60,744 nt of DNA from Chloroflexi bacterium bin125 (GCA_002239025.1 MPNM01000017.1:1-60744); one strand, 5' to 3'; positions 16,323-26,598 are shown, counted from the stretch's first letter. Notes: generated from the sequence alone by a model not told the origin. A program made the numbers and translations.

Positions 16323-17255
16323 ATGGTCATACCTGACTACACGCGGCATGCACAGGACGTTGCGCCCGGCATGGTGCGCGACTTGCATGAAACTCTCGCA
16401 ACCAAGGCGCTGGCCTACCGCAACCAGCCCGACCTCGACTTCGACCAGCTCGTCCGCCTGCCGCGGATGCTGTCGACGCAGTGCGATGACGGCTACGTGA
16501 TAGGCGTGCCCTACGGGCGTCATCTGCGCGTCTTCTACGAGTTCGACACGATCAACCACATCCGCCTGCACCTGACCAACCTGCTCAACGAAATGGGCGA
16601 GCTCGCCAGCGAGCACTCGGACGCCGAGCTGATGGTCATCGACTACACCGACTTCCCTCATCGCCACTACGTCGAGCCGATGTTGATCGGCGCGGGGTTC
16701 GTTTCGCCCTCAGAGGTCGCGGTGATGCGTTGCCGCGATGTACGCGATCAGTCGCTGCCTGAATTGGCGCCGGGCATCAGCGTCCGCGAGGCGAATTCCG
16801 ATGACGCAGATGCCATCGTCGAAATCGAGCAACAGTCGGCCGGCGAAGCAGCGCACACGCCGCCGCTGGCCAATCAGTTCTTCGATGAGGCCGAGTGGGT
16901 CGGCCTTGCCGAGCGCGACGGCGCGCCCGCTGGCTACATCCGTACAGCACCCGCCGAGAAGCGCGGTGTGATCGCCGAAGAACTAATCGTGCATCCTGAT
17001 CAGGACCACTCGGAAATCTCGAGCGCATTGCTCGCAACCGCGATGCAGCGAGCTGCGGAGGCGAACCGGCGCGCGATGACTCTGAGAGTCTCAGGTGAAA
17101 GCGTCGGCGACGATCTGCTCAAAGAGTTCAACTTCCGTCACGTGACCAACGAACTCACCTACCAGCGCCCCGCCGACCCGGCCGAGGTTCAGCGCCGCCG
17201 AGACGCCAAGGTCACTACCTACGTCAAGGTCGGCAAAATCTGGGGCCGCTTCTAA
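16323..17255 (+). CDS. GNAT-family acetyltransferase, possibly tandem GNAT
   Basis: A 310-aa protein whose C-terminal half (about 150-295) has the GNAT layout: ISVREANSDDADAIVEIEQQS (beta1-alpha1), WVGLAERDGAPAGYIRT (beta2-4), and ELIVHPDQDHSEISSALLATAMQRA (acetyl-CoA-binding beta4-alpha3 region). The N-terminal half contains a second, more degenerate alpha/beta unit (HLRVFYEFD, LMVIDYTDFPHRHYVEPMLIGAGF). The substrate is unknown. It lies between dapF and dapL, which may be coincidental. I see no clear Shine-Dalgarno sequence. Confidence 0.7.
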   Translation: MVIPDYTRHAQDVAPGMVRDLHETLATKALAYRNQPDLDFDQLVRLPRMLSTQCDDGYVIGVPYGRHLRVFYEFDTINHIRLHLTNLLNEMGELASEHSDAELMVIDYTDFPHRHYVEPMLIGAGFVSPSEVAVMRCRDVRDQSLPELAPGISVREANSDDADAIVEIEQQSAGEAAHTPPLANQFFDEAEWVGLAERDGAPAGYIRTAPAEKRGVIAEELIVHPDQDHSEISSALLATAMQRAAEANRRAMTLRVSGESVGDDLLKEFNFRHVTNELTYQRPADPAEVQRRRDAKVTTYVKVGKIWGRF

Positions 17256-17301
17256 GCCGCAGTACGCCCCTGCCTCATGTCAACGCCGAAGGCTCCATTT
17301 T

Positions 17302-17340
17302 CTCCCCCCTCTGGGGGGAGATGCCGAAGGCAGAGGGGGC
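17302..17340. repeat. intergenic hairpin repeat, family A
   Basis: This copy reads TCCCCCCT-CTG-GGGGGAG, then TGCC-GAA-GGCA, then GAGGGGGC: two adjacent hairpins enclosed by a C-run/G-run stem. It lies just before dapL and makes a spurious upstream extension of that reading frame. Other copies are near 19.9, 31.75, 37.95, 40.9, 42.5 and 52.0 kb. Confidence 0.7.
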
Positions 17341-17366
17341 TCCCCTTCCAGTCGAAAGCAGCCCAA

Positions 17367-18530
17367 ATGCGCACAGCCCAACGAGTCCAAGACCTTCCTC
17401 CCTACCTCTTCGTCGAGATCTCCCGCAAAATCGCCGCCCAACGAGAACAAGGCGTCCGCGTCATCTCCTTTGGCATTGGCGACCCCGACCTGCCGACCCA
17501 TCCGCACATCCTCGAGGCTCTGCACGAGCACGTCGATGTGCCGGCCAATCACCGTTATCCAGAAACCGAGGGTCTGCCCGAGCTGCGCGAGTGCATCGCC
17601 CGCTGGATGGCCCAGCGGTTTGAGGTCACACTCGATCCGGCTACCGAGATCGTCCCGCTGATCGGGGCAAAGGAAGGCATCGCCAACTCGGCGCTCTGTT
17701 TCATCGATCCGGGCGATATCGCGCTCGTGCCCGATCCGGCCTATCCGGTCTACGCGATTGGCACGATGTTCGCCGGCGGCACGTCGCACTATCTGCCCCT
17801 GACCGAGGCGAATGGATTCCTGCCCGATCTCGACTCCATTCCGGCCGATGTGCGCGACCAGGCACGCGTGCTCTGGATCAATTACCCGAACAACCCGACC
17901 GGCGCGTTGGCCGATATCGACTTCTTCGAACGCGCCGCCCAGTTCGGCCTCGACAACGAGATCGCAGTCCTACACGACAACGCCTACTGCGATGTCACAT
18001 TCGATGGTTACGACGCGCCCGCCTACCTGCAGGCGCCGTCGGGCAAAGCAGCGGGGATGGAGTACTTCTCCCTCTCCAAGACATTCAACATGACCGGCTG
18101 GCGGCTCGGTTGGGCCTGTGGAAACGCCGAGCTCGTCGACCCGCTGCTGCGAGTCAAGTCAAACATCGACTCCGGTATTCCCCAGGCAATCCAGCAGATG
18201 GCCATCGCCGCGCTCGACGGCGACCAGTCCGTGATCGAAGCCAACAACGCCATCATCCAGAAGCGCCGCGACAAAGTCGTCAGCGCCCTCCGCTCAATCG
18301 GCCTGGAGGTCACCAATCCAAAGGCCAGCCTCTACATCTGGGCAAAGATTCCCGAGGGCGACACCTCCGCCGACTTCGCCAGCCGCCTGATCGAGGAACA
18401 AGGAGTGGTTGTCACCCCCGGAAACGGTTACGGCCCCGTCGGAGAAGGCTACATCCGCCTCAGCCTCACCCTCCCCGACGAAGAGGTCGACGAAGGCGTC
18501 GAACGCATTGCGGCGTTCACTTCCGGATAA
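17367..18530 (+). CDS. dapL: LL-diaminopimelate aminotransferase (class I/II PLP aminotransferase)
   Basis: A 387-aa fold-type I aminotransferase. PLP motifs: GAKEGIAN (phosphate loop), DPAYPVYAIGTMFAGG, INYPNNPTGA, HDNAYCDVTFDG, and SLSKTFNMTGWRLGWACG, which contains the Schiff-base Lys and Arg. The sequence GIGDPDLPTHPHILEAL near the N-terminus and proximity to dapF favour DapL, which makes LL-DAP directly from tetrahydrodipicolinate; another aminotransferase (e.g. aspartate) cannot be fully excluded. ATG 17367 is chosen because the upstream in-frame extension to 17277 is translated repeat DNA. Confidence 0.85.
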   Translation: MRTAQRVQDLPPYLFVEISRKIAAQREQGVRVISFGIGDPDLPTHPHILEALHEHVDVPANHRYPETEGLPELRECIARWMAQRFEVTLDPATEIVPLIGAKEGIANSALCFIDPGDIALVPDPAYPVYAIGTMFAGGTSHYLPLTEANGFLPDLDSIPADVRDQARVLWINYPNNPTGALADIDFFERAAQFGLDNEIAVLHDNAYCDVTFDGYDAPAYLQAPSGKAAGMEYFSLSKTFNMTGWRLGWACGNAELVDPLLRVKSNIDSGIPQAIQQMAIAALDGDQSVIEANNAIIQKRRDKVVSALRSIGLEVTNPKASLYIWAKIPEGDTSADFASRLIEEQGVVVTPGNGYGPVGEGYIRLSLTLPDEEVDEGVERIAAFTSG

Positions 18531-18613
18531 GCTGTACGAGAGCGCCCAACAAGGAGTGACGCTGCGACATGCGCTAAGAGATCCCGTCGACCGCTCTGGC
18601 TAGACTGATTCGC

Positions 18614-18640
18614 GTCCGACCGCCGTTGCGGTCGGGACGT
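18614..18640. promoter_or_regulatory. hairpin just upstream of the hflX translation start
   Basis: GTCCGACCG and CGGTCGGGAC form an almost perfect stem (one bulged base) around CCGTTG. It ends about 16 nt before the proposed AUU start. It may be a terminator for dapL or a 5'-leader control element for hflX. Confidence 0.35.
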
Positions 18641-18656
18641 AGCGACGGAGACTCTT

Positions 18657-19862
<1,206 letters not shown>

Positions 19863-19898
19863 AGTCGCAGAACTCCCTGAGAGGGATTGACGCCTAAG

Positions 19899-20036
19899 TC
19901 CCCTTCTCCCCCCTTGCGGGGGAGATGCCGCAGGCAGAGGGGGGTTCTGCGTTCCTACAGCTTTTCTGGTCGCCACCCGCCGCCCCCCCCTCTGTCACTC
20001 CGTGACATCTCCCCCCGCAAGGGGGGGAGAGGGGAG
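19899..20036. repeat. two family A repeats in inverted orientation
   Basis: Copy one (about 19899-19945) reads C-run-TTG-G-run, TGCC-GCA-GGCA, GAGGGGGG. Copy two (about 19982-20036) is the opposite strand form with GTCAC-TCC-GTGAC as inner hairpin. Together they can form a long cruciform. They fill most of the gap between hflX and the CoA-transferase gene; the rest holds only the promoter-like TATCAT. Confidence 0.7.
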
Positions 20037-20093
20037 TGCGCAGTCACAGGTCAGCCTCCCAGAGGGGAAATTCAAACAGGATCAACCTCCAAC

Positions 20094-20099
20094 TATCAT
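20094..20099 (+). promoter_or_regulatory. TATCAT -10 element seven bases before CoA-transferase start
   Basis: TATCAT, seven bases, then ATG 20107. A weak -35-like TTCAAA (20071-20076) lies 17 bp upstream. The layout predicts a leaderless mRNA and supports 20107 rather than upstream in-frame ATGs as the start. Confidence 0.45.
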
Positions 20100-20106
20100 T
20101 CAGCCC

Positions 20107-21369
20107 ATGACCACTCAAACCGCCGCCGGACCGCTTGCACCCTTTCGAGTGCTCGACCTCACCAATGAGTTGGGCCAGTTCGCCGGACGCATGCTCGGCG
20201 ACCTTGGCGCTGAAGTGATCAAGGTCGAGCCGCCCGGCGGCGACGAGTCGCGCTTCATCGGTCCGTTCCGCGGTGACGTCGTTGACCCTGAGCAATCGCT
20301 GCACTGGTGGACGTTCAACAACAACAAGCTTGGCGCAACCCTCGATCTCACCACCCTGCGAGGTCAAGAGCTGTTCAGTCAACTGCTGGAGCAGGCCGAC
20401 TTCCTCGTCGAAACCTGCCCGCCCGACGCGGCGGCCGCGCTCGGCCTCGGTGCGGAAAACATCCGCTCTGAGCATCCCAGCCTCGTTCACACGTCAATCA
20501 CTCCGTTTGGACGCGAGGGCCCATACGCCAATTGGAAAGCCACCGACCTCGTCGGCACGGCGATGGGCGGATTGTCGTCGCTCTGTGGCGCGCCCGGTCG
20601 ACCGCCGATTCGACCGACCGCCTCACAGGGATACACACAGGCCTCCGCACAGGCCGTCGTCGGCACGATGATCGCTCACTTCCAGCGCACGAAGACCGGC
20701 CGAGGACAGCACGTCGACCAGTCGATGCAGGAGGCGGTCACCTTCACCCACGACAACGCCATGCCGACCTGGGACATTCGCGGGATCAACAATGGCCGGC
20801 CTGGCAACGGTCGCCAGATCGGCGGCTACAAGTCGGGTCAATACGTCTACGAGGCGGCGGACGGCTACGTCGCCGCGCTCTCTTACGGCGGGCTATTCGG
20901 ACTGACCGCCAGGCAGACCGTTGAATGGCTCGACCATCACGGCATGGCCGGCGACCTCACCTCCGACGAGTGGATGGCCAAGCTCGATGCGACACAGGGC
21001 GTCCTGATCCCACCTGCTGGCGAGGATGGCGACTACCTGAACGACACACTCGTTGCCTTCTGCAAGCAGTTCACCCGATCCCAACTCGTCGCCGAAGCTC
21101 AGCAAATCCGCAACGGCTGGGGCATCGTCCATACGCCAGGTGATCTCCTGGAGAACGAACACCTCGCCGATCGCGACTACTGGGTCGATGTTCAGCACCA
21201 GGAGGCGCATCTCTCCTACCCCGGTCCGTGGGCCAAGCTGAGCAAGACACCGCTCTCGGTCCGGCACCGAGCCCCGCACATCGGTGAGCACAACTTCTAC
21301 GTCTACGGCAATCTCCTTGGCTTCTCCGACGATGAGATCATGGCGCTTTCTGACGATGGTGTGATCTAG
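20107..21369 (+). CDS. CaiB/BaiF family (type III) CoA-transferase
   Basis: A 420-aa type III CoA-transferase, moving CoA between carboxylic acids. Family motifs: FRVLDLTNELGQFAGRMLGDLGAEVIKVEPPGGDESR (N-terminal Rossmann part), FNNNKLGATLDL, ADFLVETCPP, and KTGRGQHVDQSMQEA. In the formyl-CoA transferase reference the nucleophilic Asp lies in the segment matching SMQEA, here Glu, so substrate or mechanism may differ from that enzyme. It is followed 9 nt later by a second family member; the two may form one heteromeric enzyme or act in one catabolic route. Substrate unknown. Confidence 0.88.
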   Translation: MTTQTAAGPLAPFRVLDLTNELGQFAGRMLGDLGAEVIKVEPPGGDESRFIGPFRGDVVDPEQSLHWWTFNNNKLGATLDLTTLRGQELFSQLLEQADFLVETCPPDAAAALGLGAENIRSEHPSLVHTSITPFGREGPYANWKATDLVGTAMGGLSSLCGAPGRPPIRPTASQGYTQASAQAVVGTMIAHFQRTKTGRGQHVDQSMQEAVTFTHDNAMPTWDIRGINNGRPGNGRQIGGYKSGQYVYEAADGYVAALSYGGLFGLTARQTVEWLDHHGMAGDLTSDEWMAKLDATQGVLIPPAGEDGDYLNDTLVAFCKQFTRSQLVAEAQQIRNGWGIVHTPGDLLENEHLADRDYWVDVQHQEAHLSYPGPWAKLSKTPLSVRHRAPHIGEHNFYVYGNLLGFSDDEIMALSDDGVI

Positions 21370-21378
21370 GAGCAACCA

Positions 21379-22575
21379 ATGACCACCGACAAGGTCTTCC
21401 AGGGCATCCGCGTCGCCGACTTCGCCTGGGTCGGTGTTGGACCGCTCGTCTCCAAGTACCTCGCCGATCACGGCGCGGAGGTGATCCGGATCGAGTCTTC
21501 GGTCCGTCCCGAACCGCTGCGTCGCGCGCCGCCCTTTGTCAACGATGAACCGGGACTCGACAACAGCGGCTACTACGCCGACTTTAACTCCTCCAAGAAG
21601 TGCGTCTCGCTCAACCTGCAACATCCGGACGGCGTCAAGATCGCCAAGCGGATTGTCGAGCACTGCGACATCGTGACGGAGTCGTTCACGCCCAAGGCGA
21701 TGCGCGCCTGGGGCATGACCTACGAGGACCTCTGCGAAATCCGTCCCGACCTGATCATGATCTCCATGCCGATGTACGGTCTGACCGGCCCCTGGTCGAT
21801 GTGGCAGGGCTACGGTCACGTCCTGCAGGCAGCCGCCGGCATCTCACATCTGACTGCATATCCCGACGAGGAACCGATCGGCACGGGCGTTGCCTATACC
21901 GACTTCCTCGTGCCGCACTTCGCCACGAGCGCGGTGATCGCTGCGCTGGACCATCGGCAGCGCACCGGCGAAGGTCAGAACATCGACTTCGGACAGATGG
22001 AAGCGGCCATTCACGCTACCGAGACGATGATCCTCGACTACACCGTCAATGGACGAGAGCAGCAAGCGCTCGGCGCCGGTCATCCCGACCACGACATCTA
22101 CGGCACCTGGCAATGCGCGGCCCGCGGCGACGATGACGACCGTTGGATCGCGATCACGGTGACATCGAACGACGAATTGGCGTCATTGGCCGAGGTCGCC
22201 GAACAACCGGGATGGACATCGCTTGAATCGGAATCGCTCAAGCAGCAAATCGCAGATTGGACACGCACACAACAGGCTGAAGACCTGATGCAGCGCCTAC
22301 AAAGTGCCGGCGTACCAGCCGGAGTCGTGCAGACCCCCGAGGATCTACGCAGCGACCCACAACTCGCTCACCGAGGCCACTTCTGGATGCTCGACCACCC
22401 CACGATGGGCCACCGAGCCTACGACGGTCCCTCCTTCCGCCTCTCCGAAACCCCAGCTGAGCTGACCAAAGCCGCCCCACTCCTGGGAGAAGACAACGAG
22501 TCCGTCTACAAGAACATCGTCGGAATGTCGGACGAGGAATACATCGAGCATCTGGTCTCGGGCGCGTTTGACTAG
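21379..22575 (+). CDS. CaiB/BaiF family (type III) CoA-transferase, second copy
   Basis: A 398-aa paralog of the preceding gene, with RVADFAWVGVGPLVSKYLADHGAEVIRIES at the N-terminus, LNLQHPDGVKIAKRI, CDIVTESFTPKAMRAWGM, DLIMISMPMYGLTGPW, GEGQNIDFGQMEAA, and the C-terminal GVVQTPEDL.SDPQL.HRGHF motif. As in its neighbour, Glu occupies the place of the reference catalytic Asp. The 9-nt spacing indicates one operon. The pair is diverged (different insertions), so it is not a recent duplication. Confidence 0.88.
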   Translation: MTTDKVFQGIRVADFAWVGVGPLVSKYLADHGAEVIRIESSVRPEPLRRAPPFVNDEPGLDNSGYYADFNSSKKCVSLNLQHPDGVKIAKRIVEHCDIVTESFTPKAMRAWGMTYEDLCEIRPDLIMISMPMYGLTGPWSMWQGYGHVLQAAAGISHLTAYPDEEPIGTGVAYTDFLVPHFATSAVIAALDHRQRTGEGQNIDFGQMEAAIHATETMILDYTVNGREQQALGAGHPDHDIYGTWQCAARGDDDDRWIAITVTSNDELASLAEVAEQPGWTSLESESLKQQIADWTRTQQAEDLMQRLQSAGVPAGVVQTPEDLRSDPQLAHRGHFWMLDHPTMGHRAYDGPSFRLSETPAELTKAAPLLGEDNESVYKNIVGMSDEEYIEHLVSGAFD

Positions 22576-22594
22576 GTCCGCAGCAGGAAGACGA

Positions 22595-22663
22595 GGGCGA
22601 CCACAAGGGTCGCCCCTACGACGGCTTTTGTGATTCCTGTAGGGGCGACCCTTGTGGTCGCCC
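22595..22663. repeat. two family C hairpin repeats in inverted orientation
   Basis: GGGCGACC-ACAAG-GGTCGCCC (22595-22615) is followed by CCTACG; the opposite-strand copy, starting GTAGGGGCGACC and ending GGTCGCCC, is at 22639-22663. Each is a perfect 8-bp hairpin. They fill the space between the CoA-transferase and the radical SAM gene. Confidence 0.7.
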
Positions 22664-22702
22664 GTTTCCCTCGCACACCCAACCTGTGACAACAAGGTCG
22701 AC

Positions 22703-23524
22703 ATGCCTCTCACGATCGAAACCTACGACGCCGGGCAAATCCTCACGCCCGGCGCCGGCTACCTCAGCGACTACGACTACTCGCTCAACCCGTACGTGGG
22801 CTGCGCATTCGGTTGCTCTTACTGCTATGCCGCATTCTTCGCACCTTTAGACAAACAGGACTCCTGGGGCGATTGGGTCCGAGTCAAGCAGAACGCTGCT
22901 CAGAAGCTGACTCGAATGCGTCGTTCCCTCGATGGCAAGACCGTCTACATGAGCAGCGCCACCGACCCCTACCAACCAATCGAGCGACGCCTCGAACTCA
23001 CGCGCTCTCTCCTCCCAATCCTTGCCGAGAAGGGCGCCCGACTCGTCGTCCAGACGCGAAGCCCACTGGTTACTCGCGACATCGACCTGCTCAGTCGCTT
23101 CGATCAGGTCTGCGTCAACCTCAGCATCACAACCGATTCTGATGACATCCGAAGAGCATTCGAGCCAAGGAACCCGCCCATCGCCGACCGCCTCGACGCC
23201 GCTGCCACGGTCGCAGAGGCTGGTGTTCCCGTCGCGATCACGATGACTCCGTTGCTGCCTCTCGCAGATGCGTCGGCATTCGCAGAGCGGGTCGCCGCCA
23301 CCGGAGCCACGCGCTTTGTCACCGAGTCGTTCGCATCCACCAACGGCCACTTCCGCGCCGGAACCGGCGAGTCGGCGAGGGATCTATCGACTGCGGCCGG
23401 CTGGGATCGAGCCGCATACGAATCTGCGCGCGACACTCTGCTGCGTGAGCTCGCGCCCAATATCCGTGAGGGTGAGTCGGGCTTCAATCCTGAGTATCTG
23501 CTGAGCAGTCCCGCGCCACGGTGA
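22703..23524 (+). CDS. SPL-type radical SAM protein
   Basis: A 273-aa radical SAM enzyme related to the spore-photoproduct-lyase-like (Rv2578c-type) group. The 4Fe-4S motif is CAFGCSYC (Cys 34, 38, 41), preceded by YSLNPYVG and followed by CYAAFFAP, the usual signature of this subgroup. Further segments VYMSSATDPYQPIERRLELTR and LVVQTRSPLVTRDIDLL are family-typical. The reaction is unknown. ATG 22703 has AAGG 5 nt upstream, and no homology precedes it. Its 3' end overlaps the convergent hydrolase gene by 41 bp. Confidence 0.87.
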   Translation: MPLTIETYDAGQILTPGAGYLSDYDYSLNPYVGCAFGCSYCYAAFFAPLDKQDSWGDWVRVKQNAAQKLTRMRRSLDGKTVYMSSATDPYQPIERRLELTRSLLPILAEKGARLVVQTRSPLVTRDIDLLSRFDQVCVNLSITTDSDDIRRAFEPRNPPIADRLDAAATVAEAGVPVAITMTPLLPLADASAFAERVAATGATRFVTESFASTNGHFRAGTGESARDLSTAAGWDRAAYESARDTLLRELAPNIREGESGFNPEYLLSSPAPR

Positions 23525-24395
23525 TCATTGTCTCGGCTACCGCGTCGGGACGACGCATGGGGATGAAGTGATCTGAGTCCTCTATGACGGTCTCGAAGGC
23601 GTTGGGAAAGATGTCGACGGCGCCTTGACCGGTTGGCGAACCATGACCTTGCGCCTCGCCCGCCCGCAGAATCAGTGTTGGTTGCGACGCCTGCGCCATC
23701 TCAGGCCACGGATTGACTGTCGCCGCATGCTCGAAGCACCAGGCTTCGACCTCGGGATCGCAGGCCAGTTCCCACTCTCCCAGCCGACCTGTCGGGTTGA
23801 GTCCATAGCGGACATAACTCTCGACCGCTTCGCGCGGCCAATGAGTGAACGCGCCGCGACCGGTCAGCGATTCCGACATCTCCTGCGGACTACCCCAGAT
23901 TCGCCGTCGCTTGCGAGCCGCCACAGACAATCCGTCTGGCGGCATCGATGGCGTCTCCCCCTGAGGATTGAACAGCACCGGATCGATCAGTGCCAGCGAT
24001 TCAATCCGCCTGCCCCCGCCCTGGAGCGGGGGGTCGCCCGTAGCCGCCGCAATCGTGCAGACGCAGCCGCCCATCGAGTGCCCCGCCGCAACGACATCGG
24101 TCAGCTCGCGCTGAACCAACCATGCGTTCAAGTCTGCCGCCATCTCGCGCCAGTCCGCGCCCGCTCTGTTCGGAGGCGATTGAGACGCCCCATGCCCGCG
24201 CATATCGAGCGCGAACACGCGCCAGTTTTCAGGCAGCAATTGCACCACAGAGTCCCACGTCCGGGCATGAAATCCAGTGGCGTGAACCAGAACGGCCGTG
24301 CGCTCGGGGTCGCCCTTGGCAGGCCATTCCCAGACTCGCAGCGCGTAGCCGCGAACCTGTGCGGTTGACGCAGTCGGTAGCGTTCGCATCGGCAA
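23484..24395 (-). CDS. alpha/beta hydrolase
   Basis: A 303-aa alpha/beta-hydrolase-fold protein. The nucleophile elbow is GHSMGG (about residue 108), the oxyanion segment is LVHATGFHARTWD near the N-terminus, and the likely catalytic His is in DSDHFIPM near the end, with Asp in DMRGHGASQSPP upstream. It may be an esterase, a C-C hydrolase or a CoA-thioester hydrolase; the position directly after a crotonase gene (stop and start abut) suggests acyl metabolism. No signal peptide is visible. Confidence 0.85.
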   Translation of the reverse strand: MPMRTLPTASTAQVRGYALRVWEWPAKGDPERTAVLVHATGFHARTWDSVVQLLPENWRVFALDMRGHGASQSPPNRAGADWREMAADLNAWLVQRELTDVVAAGHSMGGCVCTIAAATGDPPLQGGGRRIESLALIDPVLFNPQGETPSMPPDGLSVAARKRRRIWGSPQEMSESLTGRGAFTHWPREAVESYVRYGLNPTGRLGEWELACDPEVEAWCFEHAATVNPWPEMAQASQPTLILRAGEAQGHGSPTGQGAVDIFPNAFETVIEDSDHFIPMRRPDAVAETMITVARDCSADTQD

Positions 24396-25280
24396 CTACG
24401 TCCGACGCTTGAGCGCGCCGCGACCATCGCCGAACGGGTCGTCGCGCCATTCCAGCGCGACCTTGAGTCCCTTCTCGCGTCCGATGTTGACGAACTCGTT
24501 AATGCTTGGCGCTTCGTGCCAGATCGCATCGAAATCCGCGCCTTCGGACGCGGCCACACGCAGACCCATCAACTCGAACCAACGGTTGGTCGAGTGCTTG
24601 TGGACCGTCAGTCCATCCAGCGGCACGTTGGCGATCCGCTGGCAGTAGGCCATCGTTTCTTCGTCGAGCACCTCTTCTGGATAAGCGCGATTGATCATGC
24701 CGATTCGCTCAGCCTCGACGCCGTCCACGGTGTCGCCGCTGAACAGCAGTTCCTTCGTCTTCAGCATGCCAATCTTGGCCGGCCACATGCCCAGCGTCGG
24801 CGGGATCCCGATCGCGCGACCGGCAGGATGACCGAAGCGCGCCGTGTCGGAGGCGAAGACGATGTCGCAGGCGCCGATCATTTCGCCGCCGCCAGCCAGG
24901 CACCAGCCGTGGACCTGGGCGACGATCGGCTTGCGATAGCCCCACATCCACAGCCAGCGATCGACCGAGACGCGAAGATTCTCACGGTCCAGCGCAATCC
25001 GAGATTCGCCCAACTCCCAGGCCTGATCGCCGCTGCGCTGGTTCGGTCGCCAATTCATCGCCCCGCCGCCCGGTGTCAGATCATAGCCCGCGCAGAACGC
25101 GCGCCCCGCGCCCTTGAGCCGGATCACCCGGACCGAGTCGCCAGGATTCAGCTCCCGCAGAGCAGCCTCCAGGTCGTCGCGAAGATCCCCGGAGATCGCA
25201 TTCAGCTTCTCCGGCCGATTCAAGGTGATCGTCGCCACTGGCCCGTCAATATCGACGAGTACGTTTTCATATTCAGTCAT
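24396..25280 (-). CDS. crotonase (enoyl-CoA hydratase/isomerase) family protein, copy 1
   Basis: A 294-aa crotonase-fold protein: DGPVATITLNRPEKLNAIS (N-terminus), GAGRAFCAGYDLTPGGG (first oxyanion segment), VHGWCLAGGGEMIGACDIVFASDTARFGHPAGRAIGIPPTLG (second). The Glu of GGGEM matches Glu144 of rat crotonase, but the position of Glu164 is Ala (HPAGR), so classical hydration is unlikely; isomerase, thioesterase or another crotonase reaction is possible. The AAGGGG RBS is clear. It is very similar to 25654-26538, with the same length, and is a paralog from duplication. Confidence 0.88.
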   Translation of the reverse strand: MTEYENVLVDIDGPVATITLNRPEKLNAISGDLRDDLEAALRELNPGDSVRVIRLKGAGRAFCAGYDLTPGGGAMNWRPNQRSGDQAWELGESRIALDRENLRVSVDRWLWMWGYRKPIVAQVHGWCLAGGGEMIGACDIVFASDTARFGHPAGRAIGIPPTLGMWPAKIGMLKTKELLFSGDTVDGVEAERIGMINRAYPEEVLDEETMAYCQRIANVPLDGLTVHKHSTNRWFELMGLRVAASEGADFDAIWHEAPSINEFVNIGREKGLKVALEWRDDPFGDGRGALKRRT

Positions 25281-25335
25281 GGTTTGCCCCTTCAGTAGGA
25301 ATCAACCGAATGTTACTCGCCAACCAGTTTCTGTC

Positions 25336-25462
25336 ATTCCCGCGCTCCGACGCGGGAATCTCGCCGACTGCTGCACGACCGGTCGCGACCGAGAAACAGC
25401 TTAGATACCTCTACTGCACCCCCATTCCCGTCATTCCCGCGCACCGACGCGGGAATCTCGCA
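25336..25462. repeat. family B hairpin repeats (ATTCCCGCG/CGCGGGAAT), two direct copies
   Basis: Stem ATTCCCGCG at 25336-25344 pairs with CGCGGGAAT at 25351-25359; the second copy is at 25433-25441 and 25448-25456. Both are preceded by GTC and followed by CTCG. Partial reversed copies (CGCGGGTATGACGG-like) occur near 25563-25580 and 25610-25622. These repeats fill the 373-bp gap between the two crotonase genes; I see no gene in it. Confidence 0.7.
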
Positions 25463-25653
25463 GCGAACGGCAACACTGCCGGCAACGGGGAGGCCGTGAG
25501 TGGTCGCAGCGGCTCCGGTTGATCAGTCGTAGTGCACCACAAGTCGAGATACCTGCGACGAGCGCGGGTATGACGGAGCGGAGGCGCTGGTCTGACAAAG
25601 AGAGGGAATGGGTATGACGGGAAACTCAGTGCACGATAAAGACCAAAGTGGTC

Positions 25654-26538
25654 CTACCCTTGACGCCGAACCGCCCCACGACCGTCTCCAAACGGATCGT
25701 CGCGCCACTCCAACGCCGCCTTGAGACCCTTCGACCTTGAAATTTTGCCAAACTCCGCGATCGTCGGCGCTTCCGCGAAGATTGCGTTGAACTCTGCGCC
25801 TTCGATCGCTGACATGCGCAATCCCATCAGCTCGGCCCAGCGGTTGGTCGAGTGCTTGTGCACGGTCAGACCGTCCAACGGCACTTGCGCGATGCGATGG
25901 CAATAGGCCAGGGTCTCGGCGTCGAGCGCCTCCTCCGTGTAAACCCGATTGACCATGCCGATCCGCTCCGCCTCCACGCCATCAATCGTGTCGCCGCTGA
26001 ACAAGAGTTCTTTGGTCTTCAACATGCCGATCTTGACCGGCCACATGCCCAACGTCGGCGGTTGGCCCAGCGCCCGCCCAGCCGGGTGACCAAAGCGCGC
26101 CGTTTCCGAGGCAAAGATGATGTCGCACGATCCAACCAGGTCGTTGCCGCCCGCGAGGCACCAGCCATGCACCTGCGCGATGATCGGCTTGCGATACGAC
26201 CAGATCCACAGCCAGCGCTCGATCGAGTCGCGTAGGTGCTCGCGGTTCATCGCCGCCATCGACTCACCCAGCTCCCACGCCTGATCGCCAGTCCGTCGGG
26301 TCGGAACGAACTGGAAGTCGTTGTCGTCGGGCGTGATGTCGTATCCGGCGCAAAATGCCCGCCCCGCCGCCTTGATCCGGATCACCCGCACCGCGTCGCC
26401 GGGATTCAGCTCGCGCAGAGCTGCCGCAAGGTCATCACGCAGCGACTCCGAGAGAGCATTCAGTTTCTCGGGACGGTTGAGCGTGATCGTCGCTACCCCA
26501 CCGTCAACTTCGACGAGGATGTTCTGATACTCAGCCAT
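25654..26538 (-). CDS. crotonase (enoyl-CoA hydratase/isomerase) family protein, copy 2
   Basis: A 294-aa paralog of the gene at 24396-25280 with the same segments (GRAFCAGYDITPDD, GWCLAGGNDLVGSCDIIFASETARFGHPAGRALGQPPTLG). At the Glu144-equivalent it has Asp (GGNDL), and the Glu164-equivalent is again Ala. Its own AGGGGG RBS precedes the ATG. The duplicated gene pair separated by repeats suggests recombination between repeats created or maintains the copies. Confidence 0.88.
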   Translation of the reverse strand: MAEYQNILVEVDGGVATITLNRPEKLNALSESLRDDLAAALRELNPGDAVRVIRIKAAGRAFCAGYDITPDDNDFQFVPTRRTGDQAWELGESMAAMNREHLRDSIERWLWIWSYRKPIIAQVHGWCLAGGNDLVGSCDIIFASETARFGHPAGRALGQPPTLGMWPVKIGMLKTKELLFSGDTIDGVEAERIGMVNRVYTEEALDAETLAYCHRIAQVPLDGLTVHKHSTNRWAELMGLRMSAIEGAEFNAIFAEAPTIAEFGKISRSKGLKAALEWRDDPFGDGRGAVRRQG

Positions 26539-26598
26539 TTCAAGCCCCCTGGAAACTCAAAGGCGAAGCCAATCGGGTCGGGAGAGACGAGCGTGATT

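Noticed and set aside
17277-17366. N-terminal extension of DapL
   Set aside because: The added residues are translated from a family A repeat; homology begins after ATG 17367.
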